Source: Pseudomonas oligotrophica (lineage in GTDB: Bacteria > Pseudomonadota > Gammaproteobacteria > Pseudomonadales > Pseudomonadaceae). Taken from it: a stretch of 64,000 nucleotides of DNA. This document shows, piece after piece, positions 25,152-33,838 of the stretch. The stretch spans positions 310,001-374,000 of the forward strand of contig NZ_JAKJRU010000004.1 in the NCBI RefSeq assembly GCF_021726475.1. Direction: 5' to 3'. A program made the position numbers and the translations under genes. The notes under the pieces were generated by a model. That model made no database searches, was not told the DNA's origin, and saw only the letters and a list, made by a program, of their open reading frames with translations. The number at the start of each line of letters is the position of its first letter. The stretch's first letter is position 1.

Positions 25152-27044
25152 ATGACCCAGTCGCTGATTGTCAATGCCCTCCTCCTGCTCGCCCTGTGCT
25201 GGCTGCTGACCTTCAGCCTGCGCCAGCTCGCCCACAGCAAGCCGCGGCTGGTGCAACTGGTGATGGGCCTGTGCTTCGGCGGCGCCTGCATCATCGGCAT
25301 GCTGATGCCGGTCACCCTGCACGACGGCCTGTTCTTCGACGGGCGCTCGGCGGTGCTGAGCATGGCGGCGCTGTTCGGCGGCCCGTTGCCGGCGCTGGTG
25401 GCAGGCGCGCTGGCAGCGGGCTTTCGCCTCTGGCTCGGCGGCGTCGGCACCCAGACCGGCCTGCTGGCCATCCTCATTCCGATTCTGCTCGGCCTTCTGC
25501 TGCGCCGTGCCCACCTGCCGCTGCGCTTTCTGCCGTTGCTCGGCGCCGGCCTGCTGATCCACCTGCCGGTGGTCGGCGTGCAGATGCTGCTGCCGCGCGA
25601 GCTCAACCTGCTGGTGCTGGAGACCGTCGCCCTGCCGATGCTGGTGGTGCTGCCGCTGGCCACTGCCCTGCTCGGCGTCCTGCTCAACGACCTGGCCGAG
25701 CGAGCGCGCACCGAGCAGGCGCTCAGGGACAGCTCCGCGCGGCTGCGCGCCATCACCCAGGCCATGCCCGACCTGCTGCTGGTGCTCGACGAGGACGGCC
25801 GCTACCTGGACGTGCTTACCGCCGACAGCCGGCTGCTCTACAAGAACACCGACCAGCTCGTGGGCCGGCTGCTGCACCAGGTGCTGCCGGCCGAGGATGC
25901 CGACCGCTTCCTCGCCTTCATCCGCCAGACGCTGGACAGCCCCACTCCGCAGGTCATCCAGTACGCCTTGCCGACGACCGATGGCGTGCGCATGTTCGAA
26001 GGCCGCGCCCAGCGCCTGGACATCCGCACCCAGGGCAAGCGCGCGGTGGTCTGGAGCAGCCGCGACATCACCGAGCGTCACCTGGCCGAGCAGGAACGGC
26101 GCATCGCGGCGATCGCCTTCGATTCGCAGCAGGGCATGATCATCACCGATGCCCAGGCGCGCATCGTGCGGGTCAACCGTGCCTTCCTCGCGCTGAGCGG
26201 CTTTACCGCCGAGGAACTGCTCGGCCAGCCGGCCTCGCTGCTCGCCTCCGGGCGGCATGAGCGGACCTTCTTTCTCGATATGTGGCGGCAGATCGCCGAG
26301 ACCGGCTCGTGGGAAGGCGAGATCTGGAACCGCCGGCGCAACGGCCAGATCCGCCCCGATTGGCAGACCATCACCGCCGTGCTCGACGAGGCCGGACGCA
26401 TCACCCACTACGTCGCCACGGTCACCGACATCACCCAGCGCAAGCTCGACGAGGAGCGCATCCACCAGCTGGCCTTCTACGACCCACTGACCCGCCTGCC
26501 CAACCGGCGCCTGTTCCTCGACCGGCTGGAGCACGCCCTGAGCGTCAGCGAGCGCAACCGGCACTGCGGCGCGGTGATGTTCATCGACCTGGACAACTTC
26601 AAGCAGATCAACGACGTCCACGGCCACAAGGCTGGCGATCGGTTCCTGCAGCTGGCCGCCGAGCGGCTGCAGGCCTCGGTGCGCAGCAGCGACACCGTGG
26701 CGCGCATGGGCGGCGACGAATTCGTGGTGATCCTCGAAGACCTCGGCCAGGCGCCGGCCGAGGCCGTGAGCCTGGCGCTGGGCGTGGGCGAGAAGCTGCT
26801 CGACAGCCTGGCCGAGCCCTACCCGCTGGGCGAGGCCAGCGTGCGCAGCAGCGCGAGCATCGGCGTGGCCCTGTTCCGCGGCCAGGAATCGGGGGTGGAA
26901 GAGCTGATCAACCGTGCCGACCGCTCCATGTATGCCGCCAAGAGCGACGGCAAGAACGCCCTGCGCCTGTGCGAGCTCGACGCCGAGGCGTTCATCGACG
27001 CAGCCACGCTGGCCGAGCAACCGGGACCGACTCAGATCTCCTGA
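25152..27044 (+). CDS. Membrane diguanylate cyclase, 5TMR-LYT + two PAS + GGDEF
   Basis: 630 residues. The N-terminal 185 residues form a multi-helix sensor of the 5TMR-LYT type ([31 protein letters not shown]). Two PAS domains follow (about 200-310 and 320-440). The cyclase domain has [24 protein letters not shown] and an intact MGGDEF active site, plus RSSD five residues ahead, the c-di-GMP inhibitory site. There is no EAL domain. It should make c-di-GMP. It lies directly after the LOV gene with a half operator site, which suggests but does not prove a link to light. It converges on hemH with a 13-base overlap. Confidence 0.86.
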   Translation: MTQSLIVNALLLLALCWLLTFSLRQLAHSKPRLVQLVMGLCFGGACIIGMLMPVTLHDGLFFDGRSAVLSMAALFGGPLPALVAGALAAGFRLWLGGVGTQTGLLAILIPILLGLLLRRAHLPLRFLPLLGAGLLIHLPVVGVQMLLPRELNLLVLETVALPMLVVLPLATALLGVLLNDLAERARTEQALRDSSARLRAITQAMPDLLLVLDEDGRYLDVLTADSRLLYKNTDQLVGRLLHQVLPAEDADRFLAFIRQTLDSPTPQVIQYALPTTDGVRMFEGRAQRLDIRTQGKRAVVWSSRDITERHLAEQERRIAAIAFDSQQGMIITDAQARIVRVNRAFLALSGFTAEELLGQPASLLASGRHERTFFLDMWRQIAETGSWEGEIWNRRRNGQIRPDWQTITAVLDEAGRITHYVATVTDITQRKLDEERIHQLAFYDPLTRLPNRRLFLDRLEHALSVSERNRHCGAVMFIDLDNFKQINDVHGHKAGDRFLQLAAERLQASVRSSDTVARMGGDEFVVILEDLGQAPAEAVSLALGVGEKLLDSLAEPYPLGEASVRSSASIGVALFRGQESGVEELINRADRSMYAAKSDGKNALRLCELDAEAFIDAATLAEQPGPTQIS

Positions 27045-28057
27045 GGCGCGCGCCGGCACAGCGCGGCCAGCGCCTGCACCCAGGCCTCGTGGGTGTTCAG
27101 GCAAGGCACCAGCACCAGCTCCTGGCCGCCGGCCTCGATGAACTGCTCGCGCGCACGGTCGCCGATTTCCTCCAGCGTCTCGATGCAGTCGGCGACGAAC
27201 GCCGGGCACATCACCAGCAGCTTCTTCACGCCCTGCGCCGCCAGTTCGTCGACCCGCGCCTCGGTATAGGGCTCGATCCACTTGGCCCGGCCCAGGCGCG
27301 ACTGGAACGACACCGACCAGCTGCCTGCGGCGAGCCCGGCGCGCTCGGCGAAGCGCTCGGCGCTGCGCAGGCACTGGGCGCGATAGCAGTGCGCGAGCAC
27401 CTCGCCTTCGGCACGCTGGCAGCAGTCGTCTCCCTTGAGGCAGTGGCTGCCGCTCGGGTCGCTCTTGTGCAGGTGGCGTTCGGGCAGCCCATGGAAGCTC
27501 AGCAGCAGGTGATCGAAGCCGCCATCCAGGTGCTCGCGGGCGCTGGCCACCAGGGCGTCGAGGTATTCGGGCTGGTCATAGAACGGCTGCAGGACCGACA
27601 GCTGCAGCTTCAGCCCGCGCTGGCGGATCACCCGCCGCGCTTCGTCGATGGCCGTGGTGGTGGTGCTGTCGGCGAACTGCGGGTACAGCGGTGCGAAGGT
27701 GACCTGGCGGATGCCCTGGTCGGCCAGGCGCAGCAGCGCGCTTTCGATCGACGGCTCGCCGTAGCGCATGGCCAGCTCCACCGGGCCCTGCGGCCAGTGC
27801 GGGCGGATCGCCTCCTGCAGGCGACGGCTGAGCACCACCAGCGGCGAGCCCTCCGGCCACCAGATCGAGGCATAGGCATGCGCCGACTGCTCCGGGCGCT
27901 TGACGAGGATCAGCGAGACCAGCAGGCGGCGCAGCGGCCAGGGCAGATCGACCACGTAGGGATCCATGAGGAACTGGTTGAGGTAGCGGCGCACATCCGC
28001 CACCTGCGTGGACGCGGGCGAGCCCAGGTTGACCAACAACAACGCCTGCTCTGTCAT
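27032..28057 (-). CDS. hemH: Ferrochelatase
   Basis: 341 residues. Family motifs: [11 protein letters not shown] at the start, [12 protein letters not shown] with the metal-binding His, [13 protein letters not shown] and [17 protein letters not shown], then the [17 protein letters not shown] block with its Glu. It inserts iron into protoporphyrin IX to make haem. ATG 28057 has AGGA eight bases ahead; the frame opens earlier at 28096. It follows the epimerase gene by 57 bases on the same strand and is probably co-transcribed from a promoter region with LitR operators. Light-induced removal of the photosensitiser protoporphyrin would make physiological sense (inference). Confidence 0.9.
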   Translation of the reverse strand: MTEQALLLVNLGSPASTQVADVRRYLNQFLMDPYVVDLPWPLRRLLVSLILVKRPEQSAHAYASIWWPEGSPLVVLSRRLQEAIRPHWPQGPVELAMRYGEPSIESALLRLADQGIRQVTFAPLYPQFADSTTTTAIDEARRVIRQRGLKLQLSVLQPFYDQPEYLDALVASAREHLDGGFDHLLLSFHGLPERHLHKSDPSGSHCLKGDDCCQRAEGEVLAHCYRAQCLRSAERFAERAGLAAGSWSVSFQSRLGRAKWIEPYTEARVDELAAQGVKKLLVMCPAFVADCIETLEEIGDRAREQFIEAGGQELVLVPCLNTHEAWVQALAALCRRAPQEI

Positions 28058-28114
28058 TACGTGATTCCTGACTACCAAACCGTTCGAGCGCCGCATCCGC
28101 GCGGCGCGCCATTG

Positions 28115-29041
28115 TCACACATGCCGCAGCCGCTGGCCCCGCGGGTGAGCCAGCAGGTCGGCCAGCGCCGCGTCCAGGTCGGTGAAGCGGAAGCGATAGC
28201 CCTCCGCCTCCAGGCGCCTGGGCAGCGCATGCTGGCCACCGAGCAGCAGCTCGGCCATCTCGCCCAGGCCCAGCTTCAGCGCGAACGCCGGGGCCGGCAG
28301 CAGCGCCGGGCGATGCAGCACCCGGCCCAGGGCGCGGGCGAAGTCGCCGTTGCGCACCGGTGCCGGCGCGCACGCATTGTACGGGCCGCTGGCCTGCGCC
28401 TGGCAGAGAAGAAAATCAATCGCGCCGATTTCGTCGTCGATATGCACCCAGGGCATCCACTGCCGGCCGTTGCCGGTCGGCCCGCCCAGGCCCAGGCGAA
28501 ACAACGGCAGCAGGCGCTGCAGGAAGCCGCCCTCGTTGGCCAGCACCAGGCCGGTGCGCACCCTGGCCACCCGGATGCCCAGCGCCTCGGCCTCGCAGGC
28601 GGCGTCTTCCCAGGCGCCGCAGAGCTGGCTGGCGAAGTCGCCGGTCACCGGCTGACTCTGCTCGTCGAGCAGGTGCTCGCCGCCGTTGCCGTACCAGCCG
28701 ACCGCCGAGCCGGAAATCAGCACGGCGGGGCGCTGCTCGCGGCTGGCCAGCCAGTCCACCAGTTGCTCGGTCAGCTGGATCCGGCTGTTCCACAAGAGGC
28801 GCCGGCGGGCCTTGGTCCAGGGTCGGTCGGCGATCGGTGCGCCGGCCAGGTTGACCACCGCATCGAGCGGCTCGTGGCTGATCTCTTCCAGCGCGCCGAT
28901 GCCGCGAACCTCCGCGCCACAGAGCTCGGCGACACGCGCTGGCGTGCGGCTCCAGACGGTCAGGCGGTGGCCGCGGGCGAGCCAGTGCCGGCACAGGGCA
29001 CGCCCGATCAGGCCGGTGCCGCCGGTGAGCAGAATGTGCAT
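28115..29041 (-). CDS. TIGR01777-type sugar-nucleotide epimerase-like protein (YfcH)
   Basis: 308 residues, extended SDR. The nucleotide motif is TGGTGLIGRALCRHWLARGH; VVNLAGAPIADRPWT and GSAVGWYGNGGEHLLDE are the signature segments of this family, and the C-terminus has the DUF1731-like tail ALPRRLEAEGYRFRFTDLDAAL. The substrate is unknown. GGAGGA lies about seven bases ahead of ATG 29041. A LitR-type operator begins 57 bases upstream. The Tyr-x3-Lys pair of active SDRs is not clear, so catalysis is uncertain. Confidence 0.82.
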   Translation of the reverse strand: MHILLTGGTGLIGRALCRHWLARGHRLTVWSRTPARVAELCGAEVRGIGALEEISHEPLDAVVNLAGAPIADRPWTKARRRLLWNSRIQLTEQLVDWLASREQRPAVLISGSAVGWYGNGGEHLLDEQSQPVTGDFASQLCGAWEDAACEAEALGIRVARVRTGLVLANEGGFLQRLLPLFRLGLGGPTGNGRQWMPWVHIDDEIGAIDFLLCQAQASGPYNACAPAPVRNGDFARALGRVLHRPALLPAPAFALKLGLGEMAELLLGGQHALPRRLEAEGYRFRFTDLDAALADLLAHPRGQRLRHV

Positions 29042-29097
29042 GGTGCGTCCTCCTCTGTGCGCCGCAGCGCGGAGTCTGTCTTTGTCAAGAATAGGCC

Positions 29098-29120
29098 TGT
29101 ACAACAATTTCAGATGTATA
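29098..29120. promoter_or_regulatory. LitR-type operator: TGTACA-N11-TGTATA, epimerase-hemH promoter
   Basis: TGTACA at 29098-29103 and TGTATA at 29115-29120, 11 bases apart. Read on the minus strand it is TATACA-N11-TGTACA, which also fits the reported T(G/A)TACA / TGTA(C/T)A halves with one base less spacing. Confidence 0.6.
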
Positions 29121-29245
29121 GCCCGTCGATGCGCGCGGTGTGCCCTGCGAAACCGGCGACCACAGGGTGCGCGTGCACAAAGCGAAGGCCGCGTTGCGCC
29201 ATGCCAAAGCCCACCGATGGCTGATGCTGCGCCTGGATGCAATCT

Positions 29246-29269
29246 TGTACAAGAATCTTGACTTGTACA
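29246..29269 (+). promoter_or_regulatory. LitR-type operator 1 of the photolyase operon: TGTACA-N12-TGTACA
   Basis: Two perfect TGTACA hexamers (29246-29251 and 29264-29269) with exactly 12 bases between, a full match to the PplR1 consensus. They flank a -35-like TTGACT at 29258-29263; a TATGAT -10 lies at 29280-29285, 16 bases on. The operator therefore covers the -35 box and part of the spacer, where a bound regulator would exclude polymerase. Confidence 0.85.
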
Positions 29270-29285
29270 ACTGGAGTTTTATGAT
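29258..29285 (+). promoter_or_regulatory. Sigma-70-type promoter of the photolyase operon
   Basis: TTGACT (29258-29263), 16-base spacer, TATGAT (29280-29285). This is the best promoter match in the divergent region; transcription would start near 29292, about 48 bases before the DUF523 gene. Confidence 0.6.
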
Positions 29286-29296
29286 TCGCTCAAAGT

Positions 29297-29320
29297 TGTA
29301 CAGCAAAGCTGATCTGTACA
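29297..29320 (+). promoter_or_regulatory. LitR-type operator 2 of the photolyase operon: TGTACA-N12-TGTACA
   Basis: Again two perfect TGTACA hexamers (29297-29302 and 29315-29320), 12 bases apart. It lies just downstream of the predicted start of transcription and ends 19 bases before the first start codon. Confidence 0.85.
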
Positions 29321-29339
29321 GATTCTTTCGGAGGCCGCC

Positions 29340-30293
29340 ATGTCCAGCTGCAAACCCAAGATCGGTATCAGTGCCTGCCTGCTCGGCCAACCGGTGCGCT
29401 TCAACGGTGGCCACAAGGAGTCGCGACTGTGCAGCCAGGCCCTGGCCGAGCACTTCCAGCTGCTGCCGGTGTGCCCGGAGGTCGCCATCGGCCTGGGCGT
29501 ACCGCGCGAAGCCATTCGCCTGGTCGGCGAGCCCGACGCACCGCGCGCGGTGGGCAGCCGCCGCCCGGAGCTCGACGTCACCGAGCAACTGGCCGCCTAC
29601 GGCCGCCAGGTCGCTGCCGAGCTGGGCGACATCAGCGGTTTCATCCTCATGCAGAAGTCGCCGTCCTGCGGCATGGAGCGGGTCAAGGTCTACGGGGCGA
29701 ACGGCTACAGCCAGCCCGGCGGCGGCAGCGGCATCTTCGCCCGCGCGCTGATGCAGGCGCGCCCCGACCTGCCGGTCGAGGAAGACGGCCGGCTGAGCGA
29801 CCCGGTGCTGCGCGAAAACTTCCTGACCCGCGTCTGCGCCTATGCCGAATGGCAGGCACTGCGCGCCGAAGGCCTCACCGCCGGGGCCATCGTCGAGTTC
29901 CACGCCCGCTACAAGTACCAGCTGATGGCCAACAACCCGCCGCAGTACAAGGCGCTCGGGCGGCTGGTCTCCGAGATCGGTCGCCAGCCCCTCGAGCCCT
30001 TCGCCGCGGCCTACTTCAGCCAGCTGATGCAGGCGCTGAAGAAGACCGCCACCCGCGGCACCCACAGCAACGTGCTGCAGCACATCAGCGGCTACCTCAA
30101 GCACGCACTCAACGCCGAGGATCGCCAGGAGATGCGCCGGCTGATCGACCAGTATCGCGCCGGCATCGTCCCGCTGGTGGTGCCGCTGACCCTGCTCAAG
30201 CACCACCTGCGACGCCACCCGCAGCGCTACATCGCGCGCCAGGCCTACCTGCAGCCGCACCCGGAAACCCTCAGCCTGCGCAACGGAATCTGA
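29340..30293 (+). CDS. DUF523-DUF1722 fusion protein (YbgA-like)
   Basis: 317 residues. The DUF523 part (1-150) has ISACLLGQPVRFNGGHK, LLPVCPEVAIGLGVPREAIRL and ILMQKSPSCGMERVKVY, with conserved cysteines. The DUF1722 (YbgA) part (about 180-310) has FHARYKYQLMANNPPQYKALGRLV and THSNVLQHISGYLK. In E. coli, YbgA neighbours photolyase; the function is not established. It is first in the photolyase operon, with GGAG ahead of the ATG. The cysteine pattern suggests a metal or thiol site. Confidence 0.85.
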   Translation: MSSCKPKIGISACLLGQPVRFNGGHKESRLCSQALAEHFQLLPVCPEVAIGLGVPREAIRLVGEPDAPRAVGSRRPELDVTEQLAAYGRQVAAELGDISGFILMQKSPSCGMERVKVYGANGYSQPGGGSGIFARALMQARPDLPVEEDGRLSDPVLRENFLTRVCAYAEWQALRAEGLTAGAIVEFHARYKYQLMANNPPQYKALGRLVSEIGRQPLEPFAAAYFSQLMQALKKTATRGTHSNVLQHISGYLKHALNAEDRQEMRRLIDQYRAGIVPLVVPLTLLKHHLRRHPQRYIARQAYLQPHPETLSLRNGI

Positions 30294-30295
30294 CC

Positions 30296-31228
30296 ATGGA
30301 CCAGACGAGCGACATGTCGCTGCGCCCGGGCAGCGACGGCTGGCTGCCGATCCGCGAGGTGGCGCGCCAGACTGGCGTCAACCCGGTCACCCTGCGCGCC
30401 TGGGAGCGCCGCTACGGGCTGATCGTGCCGCTGCGCACCGGCAAGGGCCACCGCCTGTACAGCGCCGAGCATGTGCAGCGCATCCGCGACATCCTCGCCT
30501 GGCTCAACCGCGGCGTGGCGGTCGGGCAGATCAAGCAGCTGCTCGAGCGCCAGCAATCGGTCGAGCAGATAGAGCCGAACCCCTGGCGCGAATTGCGCGA
30601 GCAGATGCTCGCTGCCGTCGAGCGCCTCAGCGAGCGCCAGCTCGACGATGCCTTCAACCGGGCACTGACCGTCTACCCGCCGCGCACGCTCTGCCAGCAC
30701 CTGCTGCTGCCGCTGCGCGACGCCCTGGCCGCGCGCTGGCAGGGCCAGTTCGGCGCCGCGCTGGAACAGGTGCTGTTCGAGAGCTGGCTGCGCAACAAGG
30801 TCGCCATGCGCCTGTACCACAGCAATCGCCAGCAGGCCGGCGCGCCGCTGCTGTGCGCCAGCCTCGGCGCGCAGCCGGTGGACCTGGGCCTGTGGCTCAG
30901 CGCCTGGCTGGCCTCGGCGAGCGCGCCGGTGGAGGTGGTCGAGCGCAGCGTGCCGCTCGCCGAGCTGGGCCTGGCGCTCGAGCGCCTGCAACCGCGTGCC
31001 CTGCTGCTGCATGCCGAGCACGGCCTGGACAAGGACTGCCTGCAACGCCAGTTGCCGCGCCTGGCCCGGCAGCTCGACGCCGGCCTGCTGCTGGTCGGCC
31101 CGGCGGTGCTGCTGCAGCGCGCCGAACTCACCAGGCAAGGGCTGCTGCTCGCCGAGGGGCCGCTGCAGGCCCTGGAAAAGCTGGCCCTCGCCGGCCTGCT
31201 GGCAACCGACCCGGAGCAACGGCCATGA
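30296..31228 (+). CDS. Second LitR/CarH-type MerR regulator without cobalamin ligands
   Basis: 310 residues. The helix-turn-helix, WLPIREVARQTGVNPVTLRAWERRYGL, is almost the same as in the litR gene at 19801, so both should read the same TGTACA operators. The C-terminal half keeps the B12-domain shape, but the ligand histidines are replaced: E-Q in the W-x-EH position (LEQVLFESW) and V in the PGE-x-H position (GAQPVDLG). It starts three bases after the DUF523 stop and overlaps phrB (ATGA), so it is itself part of the light-induced operon, as PplR1 is in P. putida. Confidence 0.83.
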   Translation: MDQTSDMSLRPGSDGWLPIREVARQTGVNPVTLRAWERRYGLIVPLRTGKGHRLYSAEHVQRIRDILAWLNRGVAVGQIKQLLERQQSVEQIEPNPWRELREQMLAAVERLSERQLDDAFNRALTVYPPRTLCQHLLLPLRDALAARWQGQFGAALEQVLFESWLRNKVAMRLYHSNRQQAGAPLLCASLGAQPVDLGLWLSAWLASASAPVEVVERSVPLAELGLALERLQPRALLLHAEHGLDKDCLQRQLPRLARQLDAGLLLVGPAVLLQRAELTRQGLLLAEGPLQALEKLALAGLLATDPEQRP

Positions 31229-32652
31229 ACCAGCTGATCTGGCTGCGCAGCGACCTGCGCGTGAACGACAACACCGCCCTGGCCGCCGCCATGGAGGCCG
31301 GGCCGACCGTCGCGCTGTTCGTGCTGACCCCGCAACAGTGGCAGGCCCACGACGACGCCCCGTGCAAGGTGGATTTCTGGCTGCGCAACCTGGCCGAGCT
31401 GTCCCGCGCGCTGGGCGAGCTGAACGTGCCGCTGCTGATCCGCCAGGCCGCGGACTGGCAGGCCGTGCCCGCGCTCATGGCCACGCTGTGCCGCGAGCTG
31501 CGCATCGATTGTGTGCGGGTCAATGACGAGTACGGGGTCAACGAAACGCGCCGTGATGCCGCGGTGGCCGCGCGCCTGCAGGGCATCGGCGTCGCCTGGC
31601 GGCATCACCTCGACCAGCTGCTGTTCGCGCCGGGCACGCTGCTCAGCCAGTCCGGCGGCTACTTCAAGGTCTTCAGCCAGTTCCGCAAGACTGCCCTGGC
31701 GCGGCTGGCGCCGGCGCTGCCGCCGTGCGTGCCGCGTCCCGCCGCGCAGGCACCGCTGGCCATCGCCGCCGACCCGGTGCCGAGCACCGTCGAGCCGTTC
31801 GCGCCGCCGGCCGAGACGCTGCGCGCGCTCTGGCCGGCCGGCGAGGCCCACGCCCTGGCGCGCCTGGACCGCTTCGCCGACGAGCGCCTGCGCGACTACG
31901 ACCGGCTGCGCGACCTGCCCGCCGAGGCAGGCACCAGCCAGCTGTCGCCCTACCTGGCCGCGGGGGTGGTCTCGGTGCGCCAGTGCCTGCACGCGGTGCT
32001 CAGCCACAACCACGGTGAACTCGACAGCGGCAACCCCGGCGCCGTGGTCTGGCTCAACGAGCTGCTCTGGCGCGAGTTCTACAAGCACATCCTGGTGGGC
32101 TTCCCGCACGTCGGCATGGGCCGCGCGTTCCGCCGCGACACCGAGGCCCTGCCCTGGCGCCACGCACCGGACGAGCTGGCCGCCTGGCAGCAGGGCCGCA
32201 CCGGCTACCCGCTGGTCGACGCGGCGATGCGCCAGCTGCTGGCCACCGGCTGGATGCACAACCGCCTGCGCATGGTCTGCGCGATGTTCCTCAGCAAGAA
32301 CCTGCTGATCGACTGGCGCGAAGGCGAGCGCTGGTTCATGCGCCACCTGATCGACGGCGACCTGGCGGCCAACAACGGCGGCTGGCAGTGGAGCGCCTCG
32401 ACCGGCACCGATGCGGTGCCCTACTTCCGCCTGTTCAATCCGGTCAGCCAGTCACGCCGCTTCGACCCCGACGGCCGCTTCCTGCGCCGGTGGCTGCCGG
32501 AGCTCGCCGCCCTGGACAACCGCCAGATCCACGAGCCTGCCAGCGCCGGCGGGCTGTTCGCACCGGCGTGCTATCCGCGCCCGCTGCTCGACCTGGGCAT
32601 GAGCCGGGCGCGCGTGCTGGAGGCGTTCCGCAACCTGGAGGCGATCGCATGA
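31225..32652 (+). CDS. phrB: Deoxyribodipyrimidine photolyase
   Basis: 475 residues of the class I CPD photolyase family. The N-terminal antenna domain opens LIWLRSDLRVNDNTAL; the FAD domain has TSQLSPYLAAGVVSVRQC, WLNELLWREFYKHIL, TGYPLVDAAMRQLLATGWMHNRLRM and the QWSASTGTDAVPYFRLFNP segment with catalytic Trp and Asn neighbours. It repairs UV pyrimidine dimers with blue light. The antenna is probably a reduced folate; folE and folX of the same regulon make pterins. The start overlaps the MerR stop, and the stop overlaps the next start. Confidence 0.93.
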   Translation: MNQLIWLRSDLRVNDNTALAAAMEAGPTVALFVLTPQQWQAHDDAPCKVDFWLRNLAELSRALGELNVPLLIRQAADWQAVPALMATLCRELRIDCVRVNDEYGVNETRRDAAVAARLQGIGVAWRHHLDQLLFAPGTLLSQSGGYFKVFSQFRKTALARLAPALPPCVPRPAAQAPLAIAADPVPSTVEPFAPPAETLRALWPAGEAHALARLDRFADERLRDYDRLRDLPAEAGTSQLSPYLAAGVVSVRQCLHAVLSHNHGELDSGNPGAVVWLNELLWREFYKHILVGFPHVGMGRAFRRDTEALPWRHAPDELAAWQQGRTGYPLVDAAMRQLLATGWMHNRLRMVCAMFLSKNLLIDWREGERWFMRHLIDGDLAANNGGWQWSASTGTDAVPYFRLFNPVSQSRRFDPDGRFLRRWLPELAALDNRQIHEPASAGGLFAPACYPRPLLDLGMSRARVLEAFRNLEAIA

Positions 32653-33077
32653 GCGGCTTTCTCGAGCGCTTCGCCGAGGAGTTCGCGCGCCTCGAGGCCG
32701 ACAACCTTGGACGCCTGGGCGAGCTGTACAGCGCCGACGTGCATTTCAGCGACCCGCTGCACGAGGTCTGGGGCCTGGAAGCGCTCGAGCGCTATTTCGC
32801 CCAGCTCTACGGCAACGTGAAGGCGCTGGAGTTCGAGTTCTTCGCCTTCGACCAGGTCCGCGAGGGCCAGGGCTACCTGCGCTGGCTGATGACCTACGAG
32901 CATCCGCGACTCAATGGCGGCAAGCCGGTCAGCCTGGAGGGCTGCAGCCTGTTGCGCTGGGGGCTGGACGGCAAGGTGGTGCGCCATCAGGACTACTTCG
33001 ATGCCGGCGCCCTGCTCTACCAGCACCTGCCTCTGATGGGCCCGGCGATCCGCTGGCTGCGCCGGAGGCTGGCATGA
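32649..33077 (+). CDS. SnoaL/NTF2-like protein
   Basis: 142 residues of the NTF2-like fold: FLERFAEEFARLEADNLGRLGELYSADVHFSDPLHEVWG opens it, and GLDGKVVRHQDYFDAGALLYQHLP is the typical family end. Such proteins bind or isomerise small hydrophobic molecules. Both ends overlap neighbours by ATGA, so it is part of the phrB-lipid operon. Function unknown; a role in furan-fatty-acid formation is inferred from position. Confidence 0.78.
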   Translation: MSGFLERFAEEFARLEADNLGRLGELYSADVHFSDPLHEVWGLEALERYFAQLYGNVKALEFEFFAFDQVREGQGYLRWLMTYEHPRLNGGKPVSLEGCSLLRWGLDGKVVRHQDYFDAGALLYQHLPLMGPAIRWLRRRLA

Positions 33078-33832
33078 GCCGGCGCATCTGGCTGACCGGC
33101 GCCAGCAGCGGCATCGGCCACGCCCTGGCCGAGGGCCTGCTCGCCGGCGGCCAGCGCCTGGCCCTGTCGGCGCGCCGCGAGGCGCCGCTGCAGGCCCTCG
33201 CAGCGCGCTACCCGCAGCAGGTACTGGTGCTGCCGGGTGACCTGACCGAGCCACAGACGGTCGCCGCGCTGGCCGCCGAGATCGGCCGGTGCTGGGGCGC
33301 GCTGGACGGCGTGATCCTCAACGCCGGCACCTGCGAGTACCTCGAGGCCGGGCGTTTCGAGGCGGCGCTGGTCGAGCGCGTGGTGCAGGCCAACCTGCTG
33401 GCGCCGGCCCGCTGCATCGAGGCCGCGCTGCCGCTGCTGCGCCGGGGCGTGCGCCCGCATCTGGTCGGCGTCGGCAGCGCGGTGACCTGGCTGGCGCTGC
33501 CGCGCGCCGGGGCCTACGGCGCCTCCAAGGCGGGCTTGCGCTACCTACTGCAATCGCTGCGCCTGGACCTGGCCGCCGAGGGCATCGACGTCAGCCTGGT
33601 CAGCCCCGGCTTCGTCGACACCCCGCTGACCCGGCGCAACGACTTTCCCATGCCCATGCGCTGGCCGGTGGAGCGCGCCGCCGCATACATCCTCGCGCGC
33701 CTGGAGCGGCGCCCGCTGGAGATCGCCTTCCCGGCGCCCTTCATCGCCGCGCTGCACCTGCTTTCGCTTCTGCCCGCAAGGCTGCAGTTCGCCATCGGCC
33801 GCCGGCTGGCGCGGCCCGACCATCAGGGATAG
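33074..33832 (+). CDS. Short-chain dehydrogenase/reductase
   Basis: 252 residues, classical SDR. The cofactor motif TGASSGIGHALAEGLLAGG favours NADP(H). NAGT follows, and the active site has Ser in GVGSAVTW and Tyr-x3-Lys in YGASKAG. The LVSPGFVDTPLT loop is intact. The C-terminus is hydrophobic (FIAALHLLSLLPARLQF), suggesting membrane contact. It lies between the SnoaL-like and FAD-oxidase genes of the lipid operon. Confidence 0.87.
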   Translation: MSRRIWLTGASSGIGHALAEGLLAGGQRLALSARREAPLQALAARYPQQVLVLPGDLTEPQTVAALAAEIGRCWGALDGVILNAGTCEYLEAGRFEAALVERVVQANLLAPARCIEAALPLLRRGVRPHLVGVGSAVTWLALPRAGAYGASKAGLRYLLQSLRLDLAAEGIDVSLVSPGFVDTPLTRRNDFPMPMRWPVERAAAYILARLERRPLEIAFPAPFIAALHLLSLLPARLQFAIGRRLARPDHQG

Positions 33833-33838
33833 ACAGAC

